In this document: one piece after another, positions 43,951 to 55,664 of the stretch
Layout of the letters: the number at the start of each line of letters is the position of its first letter
Numbering within the stretch: the stretch's first letter is position 1
Source: Cordylochernes scorpioides
Lineage: Eukaryota; Arthropoda; Arachnida; Pseudoscorpiones; Chernetidae
Assembly (NCBI GenBank): GCA_030710605.1
Contig: CP092865.1
Location: 30,040,190-30,104,189 of the forward strand
DNA length: 64,000 nucleotides
Direction: 5' to 3'
Program-made: the position numbers and the translations under genes
The notes under the pieces: generated by a model
The model's input: only the letters and a program-made list of their open reading frames with translations
Told to the model about the DNA's origin: nothing
The model's database searches: none

Positions 43951-46150
43951 CTTTGGATCTTTATTTTGACGTCAACATTTTTAGTTTTACATACAAATAG
44001 GGATTTTCAGTATTATTAATAAAGATATAGCATATGTACAAAATATGGGGGTGGTAGCAAATAGAAACGGTGTACATTTTAAAAGAAGGGTAGGATCTTT
44101 TAAGTAATCGGCTCTAACTAATTGGAAGATATGTGACATATAATAAAAGTGTCATACAGTTTAAAATATACTATATATATATAGAAATTCAAGGTATTTA
44201 TAAACGCTGTGCGTCATAAAAAAAACCTAAAATTGTCAATAGGTAATTTTTCTAATGCATCATGACAGTCACGCAGCTGTCACTGTAACAACACGATTTA
44301 GCTAGAATCGGTATTGCTCTATTAACTTATCCAACTCTTCTGGGCCTCATATTCACACACAAGCCGACCTATCCCATTATACTAAAATAAAAATACCATA
44401 GAAGTATCCCAATTTGAATCAATAAGTGAAACAAATGAGTAAAGCCTGAAAGAAGATCTGGGATATTTTAAAATAAGGAAAAATATGAGCAAATATTTAT
44501 ATATTGATGCTGATTATCACGAGGAATTCAAAATAAAATAAATTACACTTTTTATTCATTTAAATATTTAGCATCTCCCTCTCTCCCGAAAATGATTATT
44601 TATCACGCCTGAAGCTTTAGGCGGCATTTTATTCGTTTTATATATATTCTCCTGTAAAAGGGCAGAGATAACCGAAAGCTTGAGGCTGCTTTAATAAAAT
44701 AAAAAGAAACACATCTCCAGAAACCTTTCTAATTATTTAATTAATGTCCAGAATATTTGATTCAATTGATAAATGCTCTTATATCATCCGACACAACAGA
44801 TACATAAAATACACCCGAAACAATGATGAAAGTAACATAGAAGGGCTATGGCCTGAATTTTTATTTGTAATTTTTATCTAAACTGATAAACGGTATCTTG
44901 AAGTGTAATCTCTAGCGTTAAATGTCAAGAAACGGTACAACCTTGTTTGTGAGAGAACATATTTTCACTCATAAAGTGTATATTTCATCATTGAAGAATT
45001 AAGAGGAAAATGGTCATAGTATTGACACACTTTATAGAAATATAAAATATTCTTAAATTTAATAATAATTGCACAGATTCACCTATTAGAGTGTTATGAG
45101 AAGAAATATTCACAAAATTAGTGAAAAGGAATGAGGGTTAAAGTTTTATAATATGTGAGAGATTAGAAATATATTTATGTAGCTAAAGAGGTACCATTCG
45201 CCTTTTATAGTCATAAAAAGAATGCTAATTTACCACCTATAGTAACATACTTATAGGATGGTGATAAAGTATTCATGTGAGTTATTACACCTTTTAAATC
45301 AAATTTTGATTTTGAGAAAAATATGCAAATTTTCTTCATTCAAACTGAAGAGTTAATTTGCAAAAAATATATATATATTAAATTAAATTTAAATGTTTTG
45401 ATTTATTTCCTACTTATAAATAACTGAAATAACAATACAAATAAAAATAGTCATATTTATTTATTCGTGTCTCCAAACCCACGCTTCAAAAAATATCATA
45501 AAGGAATAATTCATTAAAAAATATATTTAGAAAATAAAAACAAACTGAATAAATAATATCACATTGAAGGAGAGAGAGAGATTAATATTAAAAAACATGA
45601 AGATACATTACCATAAAACCCATTGCTTCTGAAACTGACCAATTTAATGACGTTTGAACCATTTGAAAAACTATTTTAGAGAAAAAAAATATTTTATAAA
45701 TCTGAAACCTGTTCACAAATGAGTCTAAATACATTTAAATATGTCTTTAGTAATACTTGGAATAACAATACATACACCAACTCTGTATGTCTCTTTATAT
45801 ATCTTCCATGTATTACCAGAGTTTTTCTTCTTTTGATAGCCATTGATCGTGATTCAGGCAAACATTTCGTGTATTTTACCAATTCAAGCATCGACGGATG
45901 TTTAGATTGTCCTAAATCGTTTTTATAATACCATCACTTAGATACAGAAAAGAACGGAACTTGTTTTAAGCGGCCGCTCTGAAACCTAAGAAAATTTTTG
46001 AGGAACTCGTAGAACCTTCACAAAATGACAGTTAAAAATATTAGGTAATTATTCTAATATAAAATCTCGATATTTTCATATTTAAATACAATACAAAGCA
46101 ATAACGCGCCATTTTTATAAAACAAATGAAGACATTAAGACGTGAATGTC
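43951..46150. other. Intergenic, no gene seen; one hammerhead-like relic
   Basis: AT-rich. Near 44652-44690, CTGTAAAAGGGCAGAGATAA followed by CCGAAAGC resembles a decayed Penelope-type hammerhead, flanked by related CTTTAGGCGGC and CTTGAGGCTGC segments. A NotI-type GCGGCCGC occurs near 45970. No genes. Confidence 0.4.
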
Positions 46151-46152
46151 TA

Positions 46153-46335
46153 TTTTTACAAATAAATCAAACTTCTCTGCTATGCTTAGCGCGATGAAAA
46201 TAGATATTGGGAGGGCTTGGCTCATCTGTGGTAAACCCTCCCAGCGGTTTCACCACTGAAAAGCCAAGAGTCCACCCAATATATTTTTTCATCGCAGTAA
46301 GAACAGTAGAAGTTTGTTTCATTTGTGAAAATTCA
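46153..46335. mobile_element. Foldback MITE-like element, about 180 bp
   Basis: Imperfect inverted arms of about 60 bp: the left arm runs TTTACAAATAAATCAAACTT through GCGATGAAAA to GGGAGGGCTTGG. The right arm (CCAAGAGTCCACCC...AGAAGTTTGTTTCATTTGTG) is its reverse complement with about 80% match by eye. A GC-rich loop separates them. No coding capacity. The superfamily is not clear. Confidence 0.6.
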
Positions 46336-46669
46336 TTCGTTATATATTCAAATATGTTTTAGAGTTTCTCATTCCATGAAACGGGTAAGTAGGGAAAGAA
46401 TTGTTGATCATGTGAGATACGCCTTCACCTCAATTTTTCCAGACTTGAAATCCTAAATAATGAGGTAGATATTTTGATCAGTTGAGTTTTTAGATTTTCT
46501 CCATGTGAGTATGTGTTTATTCGAATCTTCTCATGTCTATTAGAGTATTTAGTTTTATAATTCACGTTACAGAGATGTTCTTAAAAGCTGCTCATGGGGG
46601 AATAGATTTAATCGTTAATTGACGTTATGTTGCGCTGAGATTTTGTCGACACTGATTTATATGTTATAA

Positions 46670-46757
46670 AACCTTGAAAAAGATTGGCGTTCAGCCAACT
46701 GAAATATAGGTAAAATAAATTAGATTTTGATACAATATATGCCATTTTAATTAAAGA
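46670..46757 (+). repeat. Third copy of the 41.9-kb terminal repeat
   Basis: CCTTGAAAAAGATTGGCGTT, then CAGCCAACTGAAATATAGG and the same tail (TAAAATAAATTAGATTTTGA) as the arms at 41882-42042, with several substitutions. Supports a dispersed family. Confidence 0.65.
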
Positions 46758-46973
46758 TCTATTTATCTATATTTATTTTATTTAATCTTATTTATTCATA
46801 TTTATTCAATTTTGTATTTTAATCTTATATAATCTATGTAATAAAGAAGTTTCAATCTCTATCTCTCTCGACTAGTATTTCATGTGAAGAATATACACTA
46901 AACTAAATAGAGGAATATATATATATATGAAAAAACAATAGAAAAAAATAAAGGATAAGTGGGTCAGGTGTTG

Positions 46974-47053
46974 ATATTAAAAATAAAAAAGGCATCTCCT
47001 GACAACGAGCACATGTGCTCGTGGTCAGGAGATGCCTTTTTTATTTTTAATAT
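46974..47053. repeat. 80-bp near-perfect palindrome
   Basis: Two 30-bp arms (left ATATTAAAAATAAAAAAGGC then ATCTCCTGAC) are exact reverse complements. The 20-bp centre AACGAGCACATGTGCTCGTG is itself a palindrome except for one A-G pair. Transcribed, it would be a long hairpin; in DNA it could extrude a cruciform. The LTR of the next element starts five bases beyond it. Confidence 0.95.
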
Positions 47054-47058
47054 ATATA

Positions 47059-47411
47059 TATTATATTTTGATTTCTATTTTGAAAGAAAAATGGTGCTGG
47101 TGGTGAGATGAGTTTGCTTTAATTGAGCTCTCTCTCTCTCTATAGGATAAACATAATTTGGTAAAAGTAATACCTGGCTTAAGGCGTAAGAATAAATAAA
47201 ACTAAATATTATTTACATAATTACAAACATGTTTGAGCCGAACCAACGGGGAAGAACAACAACGAGTTTTTATATGCAAAGTGTGACCTCTGGCGGTCGA
47301 TTTAAACAGAGTATTTATATCTATGAAATTATAATTTTAAATAAAATAACACTTTAACATAATTCTAAAAATATTTCAATATAACATTTCAAATAATACC
47401 TTTATATAACA
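47059..47411 (-). repeat. 3' LTR of the LARD-like element
   Basis: Nearly identical to 60567-60914, apart from a longer (CT)n run and a handful of substitutions (about 3% by eye). The shared core includes GTGTGACCTCTGGCGGTCGA and GAGCCGAACCAACGGG. Confidence 0.85.
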
Positions 47412-47512
47412 TTTCTCCCCTGTGAAAAGAATAATATGGGTAGAGAGAAAAGTGAAAAAAAATATATAGTTAAAAAAAAGATAAAAGAATTGATGGAACG
47501 AAAATAGCGTGA

Positions 47513-48060
47513 GGTGATATTCACTTATCATATTGTTTTTTTGGATGGTAACCAACAGACAGGATAGTAGAAATTTATATAAAGTGTGAATGATTACAAA
47601 TATTGTTGGTAGAAGTGAATAAAAATGGGATAATCCATAATCATATTGGTTTGTTGTTAACCAATATAGACAGGAAATTACAAAATAATATAAATGTAAA
47701 TGAGGACAAAAATTATAGGTGAAGAAATAAAAAATAAAAATGTGATATTCCATTTTCATATTGGTTTTTGGGTGGGAAACAATAGACAGGAAAGTACAAA
47801 ATGATGCATAATATGAATAATATGAATAATTATAACAAAAATGTTTTAAAGAGTGAAAATGTAGTATAGAATGAAAAAAAAAAGTTCCATAATCGTATTG
47901 GCTTATTGTGAACCAATAGATTGGAAAGACAAAAAAAAAATGCACACACATAATATCAAAAATGAGGAAGGAAAATAAAATGCATGATTATTAAAAAAGT
48001 GAGAAATAAAAGAGTGATATTCCTTGATCATATTGGCTTGTTGTGAGCCAATAGATTGAG
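47513..48060. repeat. Degenerate tandem repeat, five units of about 115-140 bp
   Basis: Units start near 47513, 47627, 47740, 47880 and 48020. Each contains a version of TGATATTCC, CATATTGGCTTGTTGTGAGC and CAATAGACAGG. They lie inside the LARD-like element next to its 3' LTR. A long minus-strand hydrophobic ORF here is a product of AT-rich repetition. Confidence 0.75.
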
Positions 48061-48626
48061 AAAATGGCATTATTAAAAAGCAATAAATTGTAGGCAAAGG
48101 GTAATATTATGTAAAAGGGCAAAATGTAAAACAAGGAATGAACATGAAAAGATTTAAAAAAAAAAGGTAATGGTAAGAATAAAGAATGGTCATTTGAAGA
48201 AAAATAATCAAGGTGGATAATAAGAGGTAAAAATTTACATAGCCGGCATCGCCAAATTTACAAATTGGCAGATACGCTTTCAGATATTAACACAGGAAAT
48301 AAGCAATGGGGGTAAAAATGAATTTTTTTATAATAATAACATATTAAGAAATGAAATTAAACTATCAAAATATTAAAAGTTAGGGAATTTCAGATATAAG
48401 ATAGAAATGTGAGGCTTTAAGATATTGTTGTCATTAACGAAAAAATATAGTGGGAATATGATTAACAAGGTTTAAGACTAGTTTAAAAAATATTGAAGAT
48501 GTGAAAATTGGTAATGTTATTTTGTTGTTGTCCTCCCGGCCGACTGTTTTACATATAGAATTTTAAAAATGATATTTGTAAATGGTTTAAATTATTTGAA
48601 GATAAAAAAAAATGGCATGAGGTATA

Positions 48627-49035
48627 CAGGGTGATCCAAAAGTCCCGCACAACTTTAAAAATTAATAACTCCGCGAATATTTGCGCTAGAGCAATGCGGT
48701 AACCACCATTGTATTCAGGATGCAATGGGATTTTTTATGGCAAATAATGAAAAATTAGAAATTGATTTTAGTTACAATTTTATTCGCCAGATGGCGCTCT
48801 ACCAGAATCAAAAATTCAGCGGCCAAATTGTTTGATAAATTGAAAAATATAACTGATCGACACGTATTTTTCCTTTTTGAATACCAGGAAAGAACCCTAA
48901 TAATATCAAATAACAAATTAATAAAACACCACTTCGCCAAAATTATGAAGAATTGGTTAACGATTTTCAAATACAATCAGAGATATGTAATATAGGTAAA
49001 TGCAAATTAAAACATGTAGCAAAAAGAAAATAGAT
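48627..49035 (+). repeat. Left long terminal inverted repeat
   Basis: Reverse complement of 59626-60034 with few differences. Includes GCGCTAGAGCAATGCGGTAA and CGCCAGATGGCGCTCTACCA. A spurious 77-codon ORF runs through it. Confidence 0.88.
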
Positions 49036-49049
49036 ATTTTAGATACGGT

Positions 49050-50004
49050 TTGTTTCCGAAGATAATAAATTTCTAATATTTTTAATTCACAACTCTCACT
49101 CAGTATCGATTATGTTTATTTTAATTTATTTGAAAAATATGTTTCTATCTCTGATAATTTATTTTACTCTGGAATGCCGTTGTTGTTTTTGTCGTGTCCA
49201 ATAAATAGCCTCAGATGTCTCCATGCATCTCTATCACAGCAGCAGCAGCAATGTCCACTATCTTGGATGTATAAAGCTGCTGCTCTGGGTCTATGTCAAT
49301 TTTCTGCAAGGCTGCGGGCATGAGAATATGTGGGTAGGTGTTAGTTTCACACCAGGACAGTTGTTGCATGTTCTATAGGTTCTTGTGCCATCTGGATGTA
49401 TTTTCATTCCTTTATAATGTTTTGTTCTAAGTCTTGTTATAGTTTTTGTCAGTTTTCTCTCAGAGTTTATTTCACATATTTGATCTTTTCTTATTTTTTG
49501 TTTAATTATATTGTATTTTGCCAAAGCATAAGAGTCAAATACTGACATTTGTTCTTTATTTTGGCTCAGCTTTCTGGCTTCCTTCGCCAAATCAACTGCC
49601 ATTTCATTACCCCCGATCTCAACACGGGCAGGAATCCATTATAGAATGCAGTTATTCTCCAATGATTCCAGTTGGGTAAGTAACGAGTGTATTTTCTGTG
49701 TGATTCTAGTATTGCCCTTCTGAATTGCTTCTAGAGCGAATATGGAGTCGCTGTATATTAAAATTCCTTCTGCTTGATTCAGGGATGGTTGGTTAAGGCA
49801 TAAATCAAGAGCTTTCCAGATAGCTGTCAGTTCACAAGTGAAGTTTGACGAAATCTGTCCTGCTCCTTCTTTGATTTTGATGTTTGTTCCATCTTGCAGT
49901 ATTATGTTAATTCCGGCCCCTCCATTACTCAGGGTAAGGTCTGAAGATCCATCTGTATATGCTGTTAAAGGGCGTGGCCTAGCATTTTTAATCAAGAGTT
50001 TGTA
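49050..50004 (-). pseudogene. LINE A, 3' part: RNase H and zinc-knuckle tail
   Basis: Minus-strand RNase H at 49995-49639 begins LTAYTDGSSDLTLSNGGAGI and keeps ELTAIWKALDLCL and YSDSIFALEAI, the catalytic D-E-D set. Next (49602-49291) comes MAVDLAKEARKLSQNKEQMS and a CNNCPGVKLTPTHIFSCP zinc-binding end. A short 3' UTR with AAATAAATT completes a typical 3' end of a Jockey/I-group LINE. It probably belongs with the RT fragment at 55665-58157, which has the same strand and ends where RNase H should follow. Confidence 0.75.
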
Positions 50005-53000
50005 CTATGAGGACATAGCCGTTAATATTACAAACACATTAGACCTCGAAGCCCAAGGTATCAAAGTCTACCTCAATCAAAACAAAGCCATCAACATATA
50101 CAATATGTATCACCCTCCAAACAATACATTTATTGACGATGGAACAATAGCTCAATTTCTTACAGACAACTCTATTATTGTAGGTGACCTTAATGGCAAA
50201 CATCAACTATGGGGTTGTTCTACGCCAAACCCAAGAGGCAAAATACTATCAAACATATTTGACGACAATGCCTTCTCATGTGCTTAAATGATGGGAATCC
50301 TACCCACCATTCCTACAAGCTATATAACTGTACAAGCCCTTGATATAAGTTTTAATATCCTGACATTTTCCACAAATGCAAATAACAAATATTAAAAAGT
50401 TTTGGAAGTGATCATTTGCCTAATTTAATAGAAATTAGCACCAAGACTAAAACTAGCTCAATTAAGAAAAATTCTGGAACTTCAAAAAGGCTAATATGAT
50501 ATCTTTCGAAAACACCATTATTAAAGCAGCCAAAGTTTCAATACCAAGAGGTAATATTAAGAAACGGATTCCAAATTATACACACCAGGCAAAAAATATT
50601 CAAACAATTATAACTAAAAGAAATGAACTACAAAAAAGTGCACCCAAAACCAAACAAATTGTAGAACTGAACTGAACATTGTTATTGCAAAAATAAAAAG
50701 ATTATACGTAAATGTGAAAAGGGAAAAATGGAAACAAACTTGTGAAAACCTGAACCCAAGAAACCCAAATACCAAACTTCGGAATTTGGCAAAACAAATT
50801 GACAGATTCCAGCCACAAACTGAAAACACAAATATGATTAAGAATACAGATAGTACACCAGAAACTAATGACAAAATTGCCTCTAATCTTTTAGGTAATT
50901 CATATCAAATAAGTAGTAAAATCAAGGTTGAAAAAAGGCCCGAAAGATTATTCATGACTCTAAAAATGTCACCAGCACTCATAATATTTTCCATGAAAAA
51001 AATCAATATGAAAGAGCTAGCTTATGCATTAGAAAACACTGACCTAAACAAGACTCCTGGGCCAGATGGAATCCATGGCCGAATGATATCAAACTTGGGC
51101 AAATTGGCAAAGAAAGACTTCTTCATATTTTCAATAACTCCTGGAAAACTGGAAAATTGCCTCAAGACTGGAAAACTGCAACATTAATTCCCATTAAAAA
51201 ACTTGACAAATCTGCTGATGACCCAATAAACTACCGACCTATCTCTCTCAAAAGTATTTGCTGCAAATTAATGGAAAATATTATACTCAGACGACTCACC
51301 TACCACCTCGACACAAGAAATCTCTTACCAGAAGAACAATATGGATTTAGGAAAGGACATGGGACAATAGACCAACTCTTATTTTTCAAACAAAAGGTAA
51401 AAGATGCATAAAATAGAAAACCCACTAACCACACCATAGCTGCTTTTTTAGACCTTACACAAGCTTTTGATAAGGTATAGAAAACAAGTTAATTACAAAA
51501 TTATACAAACATTTCAAAATTGATGGAAAAGCTATCACTTGGATAAATGATTTCCTTAAAAATAGATACATCAGGGTCGAATATAATGGCACTTTATCTA
51601 AAACCTTCAAATTGTATCAAGGATTACCACAAGGATCAGTCCTTAGCCCAAATCTCTTCACCCTATTTATTGCAGGCATAGAAGAAAAAATTAACATAAA
51701 ACCAATATTGAACTTTTCGCTGATGACATTATTCTATGGAGCAGCAACACTAACTGGAAAGAAGCTGAAAGAGATTTGAACAAGACTCTTCTCCACCTAG
51801 AAAATTTTCTAATAAACATAAAATAGAATTTAACCCCCAAAAATCTGAAACCTGTCTTTTTACTACCGATAAGAAACTATACAAAATAAGACCAAATATT
51901 ATTCTGAAAGAACAACAATTGCAATAAAATAAACATCCTAAATATCTCGGCTACACCCTGGATCCAGAAATTAACTCCAGTAAACATATTGAAGGAGTTG
52001 TTAGAAAAGGAAGAGACCGACTAAAAATCTTGAAATATATTTCAGGAAGAGTGGGGAGCTGAAGCAACAACACTAAAATTAACTTGCACATCACTATTGA
52101 GACCTATCTTGGAATATGGATATCAAATCTATGGTACATCATCTGGAACAAATCTAAAAACACTGGAAAGGATACAACTAAATGCAGCTAGAATTATTGC
52201 AGGTCTTCGAAAAAACCTGCCCTAATAATATTGTACTTTACGAGGCAGATATTATGCCCTTGAAGGATAGAATAAGCTACAATCTGCCAAAATATATAAA
52301 CAAATTCAAGATTTATGAAAACAAACACAGAACTTTCAATTACATACTTAATTGGGAACCCAATATAAGACTCAAAAAAGAAGGCCCTCTCCACCTGGCC
52401 AAAATAAATGGATTTTTAAAATATAAAGTGGAAAAATATTATTCAGCTGAAAAAATATCTCCTTGCGAACCACTAACAAAATGTTATTTTTAATGCCACT
52501 TTAAATGAACCCACCAACAGACATTACAAAATCCAGAATACTTAAAACAATTATCATTAGAAATAATTAATATAAATTCCTAAAAATACAATAATGATCT
52601 ATACCGATGGTAGCAGAGACAATTTGGGACACACTGGCAGTGGCTCTCTCATTAAAACCACAAATGGCAATGAGAAAATAAACAGAAGAAACCCAGAATT
52701 TTGCTCAGTCTTCAGATCAGAACTTATAACCATCTATGAAGCCTTAAAATCAATCAGAAACATTAAACATCACGATATATGGATTCTTACTGATAGTAGA
52801 AGTGCCATACAACACTTGAGTCACACAGGGGATCTTAGAGACAAAGTAAGCAGGAACATAATTGGTTATCTCCAAAAACTCTCAATACCTAAAAAATTCA
52901 CCTTCAATGGATACCCTTACATGTTAGCATTGAAGGCAATGAAGCTGCTGATGCGCTAGAGAAAAAAGGCACAAAAGAACCCTTGCTACAAAAAAATAAA

Positions 53001-53100
53001 CTTACTTTTAAAGAAATAGAAACAGTAGCCAAAATAAACAAGAACTGGAGTATCCCACCTAAGCACAGTTGGTATACCCAAGAAGCAGATGGCCACCCAG
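50005..53100 (+). pseudogene. LINE B (Jockey/I-group): endonuclease, RT, RNase H, decayed
   Basis: Plus strand. The endonuclease is 5'-truncated (INIYNMYHPPNNTFIDDGTI, VGDLNGKHQLWGC). RT: NKTPGPDGIHGRMISN near 51050, NYRPISLKSICCKLMENIIL near 51230, EEQYGFRKGHGT, AFLDLTQAFDKV, LPQGSVLSPNLF near 51620 in a shifted frame, and FADDIILWS near 51715, the catalytic Asp pair. Connection: the thumb region to 52493. RNase H: MIYTDGSRDNLGHTGSGSLI at 52594 with SVFRSELITIYEAL and LTDSRSAIQHL. Then VSIEGNEAADAL in another frame. Many stops and shifts; inactive. Confidence 0.8.
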
Positions 53101-55664
53101 ACCTTTAGGTCCACAAGCCGGCATGCGAAGCATGCCCTTTGCTGCTATTCTGTTCAACTCATAAGCCAAGTAACGGTATCCAAGCTAGTGCTTGAACATT
53201 GTACCTGGAAACACCACCTCCCAGACAACGTGTCTGGAAGGACTTCTATACCGGTGGCCTTTAATCATAGCAAAATAGGAAACTATCTACTTTGTCCAAC
53301 AGGGACCGCGGGGAGGCAGCCCCCGGTCGACTCTGTTCACTCACAGCTGAGGAAAAGCTCAGCTGCCACGTCGTGGGCTTTCTCAAGAAGCTTGCTGTGA
53401 TTTCTCAGCAGCTTACTCTCGATCGCGCCCCTCGCCCTCCTTCTCTTTTCCTGCACACTACTACCCTTGGACAATCCAAGACGTAGTGGCGTGCATTCAC
53501 ATCCCTTTCTCCATAGACGCAACCAGGGTTTCTCTTAATTTTAAATCTGTGGAGACTCCTGGGAAATGGCCCATGTCCCGAACTACCCTAATGAGTTTGT
53601 GGGACATTACCTTACAGAGGTACTTGGGTGTTGTTACCCCATTGAATACCTTTCTCCTCTTCACACTGTTCCTCCATCTGTCCAACCATAAGTCCTTGAC
53701 GTGCCCCCTGATCCTCCTAAAAACTTCTTTCTTGGTCACTGGGGTCCTCAGTGATCTACCTCTAAAGCATCCTGCCTTAGCGATCCTGTCTGCGAACTCA
53801 TTACCTTCGATGAGGCTATATCTCCTAAACCAAGGGAGCTCCGTAGTCCGCGTCATCATCTCCAGCTCCTGGATTATTTGATGCGCGAGATGCCCTTTCT
53901 CCAGATTGATGGCGACGAGGGCCGACATACAATCTGAATAGAGGCGGTCCGGGCTGAAGTTCTTCTCGGCACACACTCTGAGGGCTACCCTGATCGCAAC
54001 CAGCTCGGCTGAAAAGACCAATTCGTCCACTCTGAGTGTTAAACTTTCTTGGAAGATCAGCTCTCCATTAGTGAATATCACTACCCTAGCTCCAGTATTG
54101 GTTCCAGACTTACTACAATCAGTGAAAACCTCCGTGTCAATCCCTGTCGGCCCTCCAGGACTCCAATTCCACTTTGGCAACCACTGCGGAGGCTTCCTTG
54201 GATCCCTCTTCGATTCCAGGGCCCCCGCCTCAAGTCCCAGGGCATCTTCCCTGTTCTATCAGATCTTCTGTCTGATGGTCTCCTCCTCTAGTGTCAATCC
54301 GAGGGGAATAAGCCCAGCGAGGACCAAAAAGGCCTCACTGCTGGTAGTGCGATATCCCCCTGTGATTCTGACTGCCGCTGTCCTCTGCACTCTCTCTAGA
54401 GTTGTTGCCACCTTCTGATCCCTGTTTCGGCGCCACCAATCCCCGGAAGCATATAGCAAGATTGGCTCGACACAGGAGAGGCAGATGTTCCTAAAAATAG
54501 TACCCTCCTTCTCCCCCCCTGTTGAGAGCCAACCAGGACAGGCCTGCACAACGCCTCCCTGCCTCTCGCCACCCTTTCCTTCGCCTGGTATTGCCAACCC
54601 ATCTTATCATCAATGACCACCCCCAGAATGGTCATCCTATTGTCCAGCGCTACCCTCCGTCCTTCCATCCGGATAGCCGGCTTGTGTTCCCATTTGATCC
54701 CTTTCCTTTTAGTTCTTATGTCCCTAGGCTTAAAGCTGAAGGCTTTAGTTTTGGAGACATTGAACTTAAGGCCAGAGTCATGGGCCCAGATCGAGAGAAT
54801 TTGGAGAGAAGTTCCAACACACTTCTCAGCCTTCGCTCTCGAAGCAGCCTCAATGATGAGGAGCTGGTCGTCAGCATAGAGAACCAGCCTGGCTCCCTCA
54901 GGGAGCTCCTCCTGGAAAACGGTGTTTACCAGGATATTCCACAGAATAGGTCCGCAGCTATAGCCCTGGGGGCAACCCCTAGCACAGTTTCTTTCCTACT
55001 TCCGCCCACCAAAACTGAGGCTAATCCGTCTATCCCTCAGGAAGTAACGAACCAAGCTGCACAAATTATCAGGACAACCCATGTCCATCAAATTTCTCAT
55101 CAGCTTGTTCCAGCTCATGGAGTTGAACGTGCCATCAATGTCCAGGGCCACGAAAAGAACCCAAGCACCCTTATTTAAGCTCATCTCAACCCCCTCTAAA
55201 ACCTCGTTTAGAGCTGTGGTTGTGGACTTCCCTTCCCTAAAACCATGTTGGAAAGAGGAAAGGAGCTCATTACTCTCTAGCCAATGCTTCAGTCGCTGAG
55301 CTAGTAGGCTATCCAGGACCATACCTAGACACACTAGTAAAGAAAGCGGACGATAATCATTAGGAGAATTGCCCTTTCTACCAGACTATTCGAGAAGCAC
55401 TACTCGGGCAACCTTCCATGCCTCAGGAAATGTGCCAGTGTCCAGGCACCTATTGAATAACCTGGAAAGAAGCGATGGGTGCATCCTTACCAGGGCTTTC
55501 ACGACTGTGTTATCGATCCCTTCGGGACCAGGAGATTTCCTTTTCCCGAACTTGAAAGCCGTCAGTTTCACCTCATTCTCAGAAAAGGGCGGATCTACCA
55601 AACCACAAGTGGTCAGAGAGATCTCGTCCTCTGGTTCTTCGTTTCCGAAGTGCCGATCCAAGTT
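53101..55664 (-). pseudogene. LINE C (R1-like): RT, RNase H and tail, 5'-truncated
   Basis: Minus strand and visibly GC-richer than LINE A or B. RT fragments: KFGKRKSPGPEGIDNTVVKA near 55550; SSFQHGFREGKSTTTALNEV near 55250; VALDIDGTFNSMSWNKL; the active site LYADDQLLI near 54870; then LGVVIDDKMGWQYQAKERVA near 54620. RNase H is at 54180-53497 with EVFTDCSKSG, FSAELVAIRVAL and LYSDCMSALVAI, and stays open to a basic C-terminal region. Only a few frameshifts; the RNase H domain is undamaged. The 5' half (ORF1, endonuclease) is missing, as in ordinary 5'-truncated LINE insertions. The stretch 53101-53330 is probably its 3' UTR. Confidence 0.8.

Noticed and set aside
47376-47951. 191-codon minus ORF as a membrane protein
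   Set aside because: It overlaps the LTR and the degenerate tandem repeat; its aromatic-rich pattern repeats with the DNA units.
48762-48995. 77-codon ORF in the inverted repeat as a gene
   Set aside because: The same ORF appears mirrored at 59678-59941 because the sequence is a terminal inverted repeat; no known domain.
54522-55178. Long plus-strand ORFs opposite LINE C
   Set aside because: They are antisense shadows of the R1-like RT; the minus strand holds the conserved motifs.
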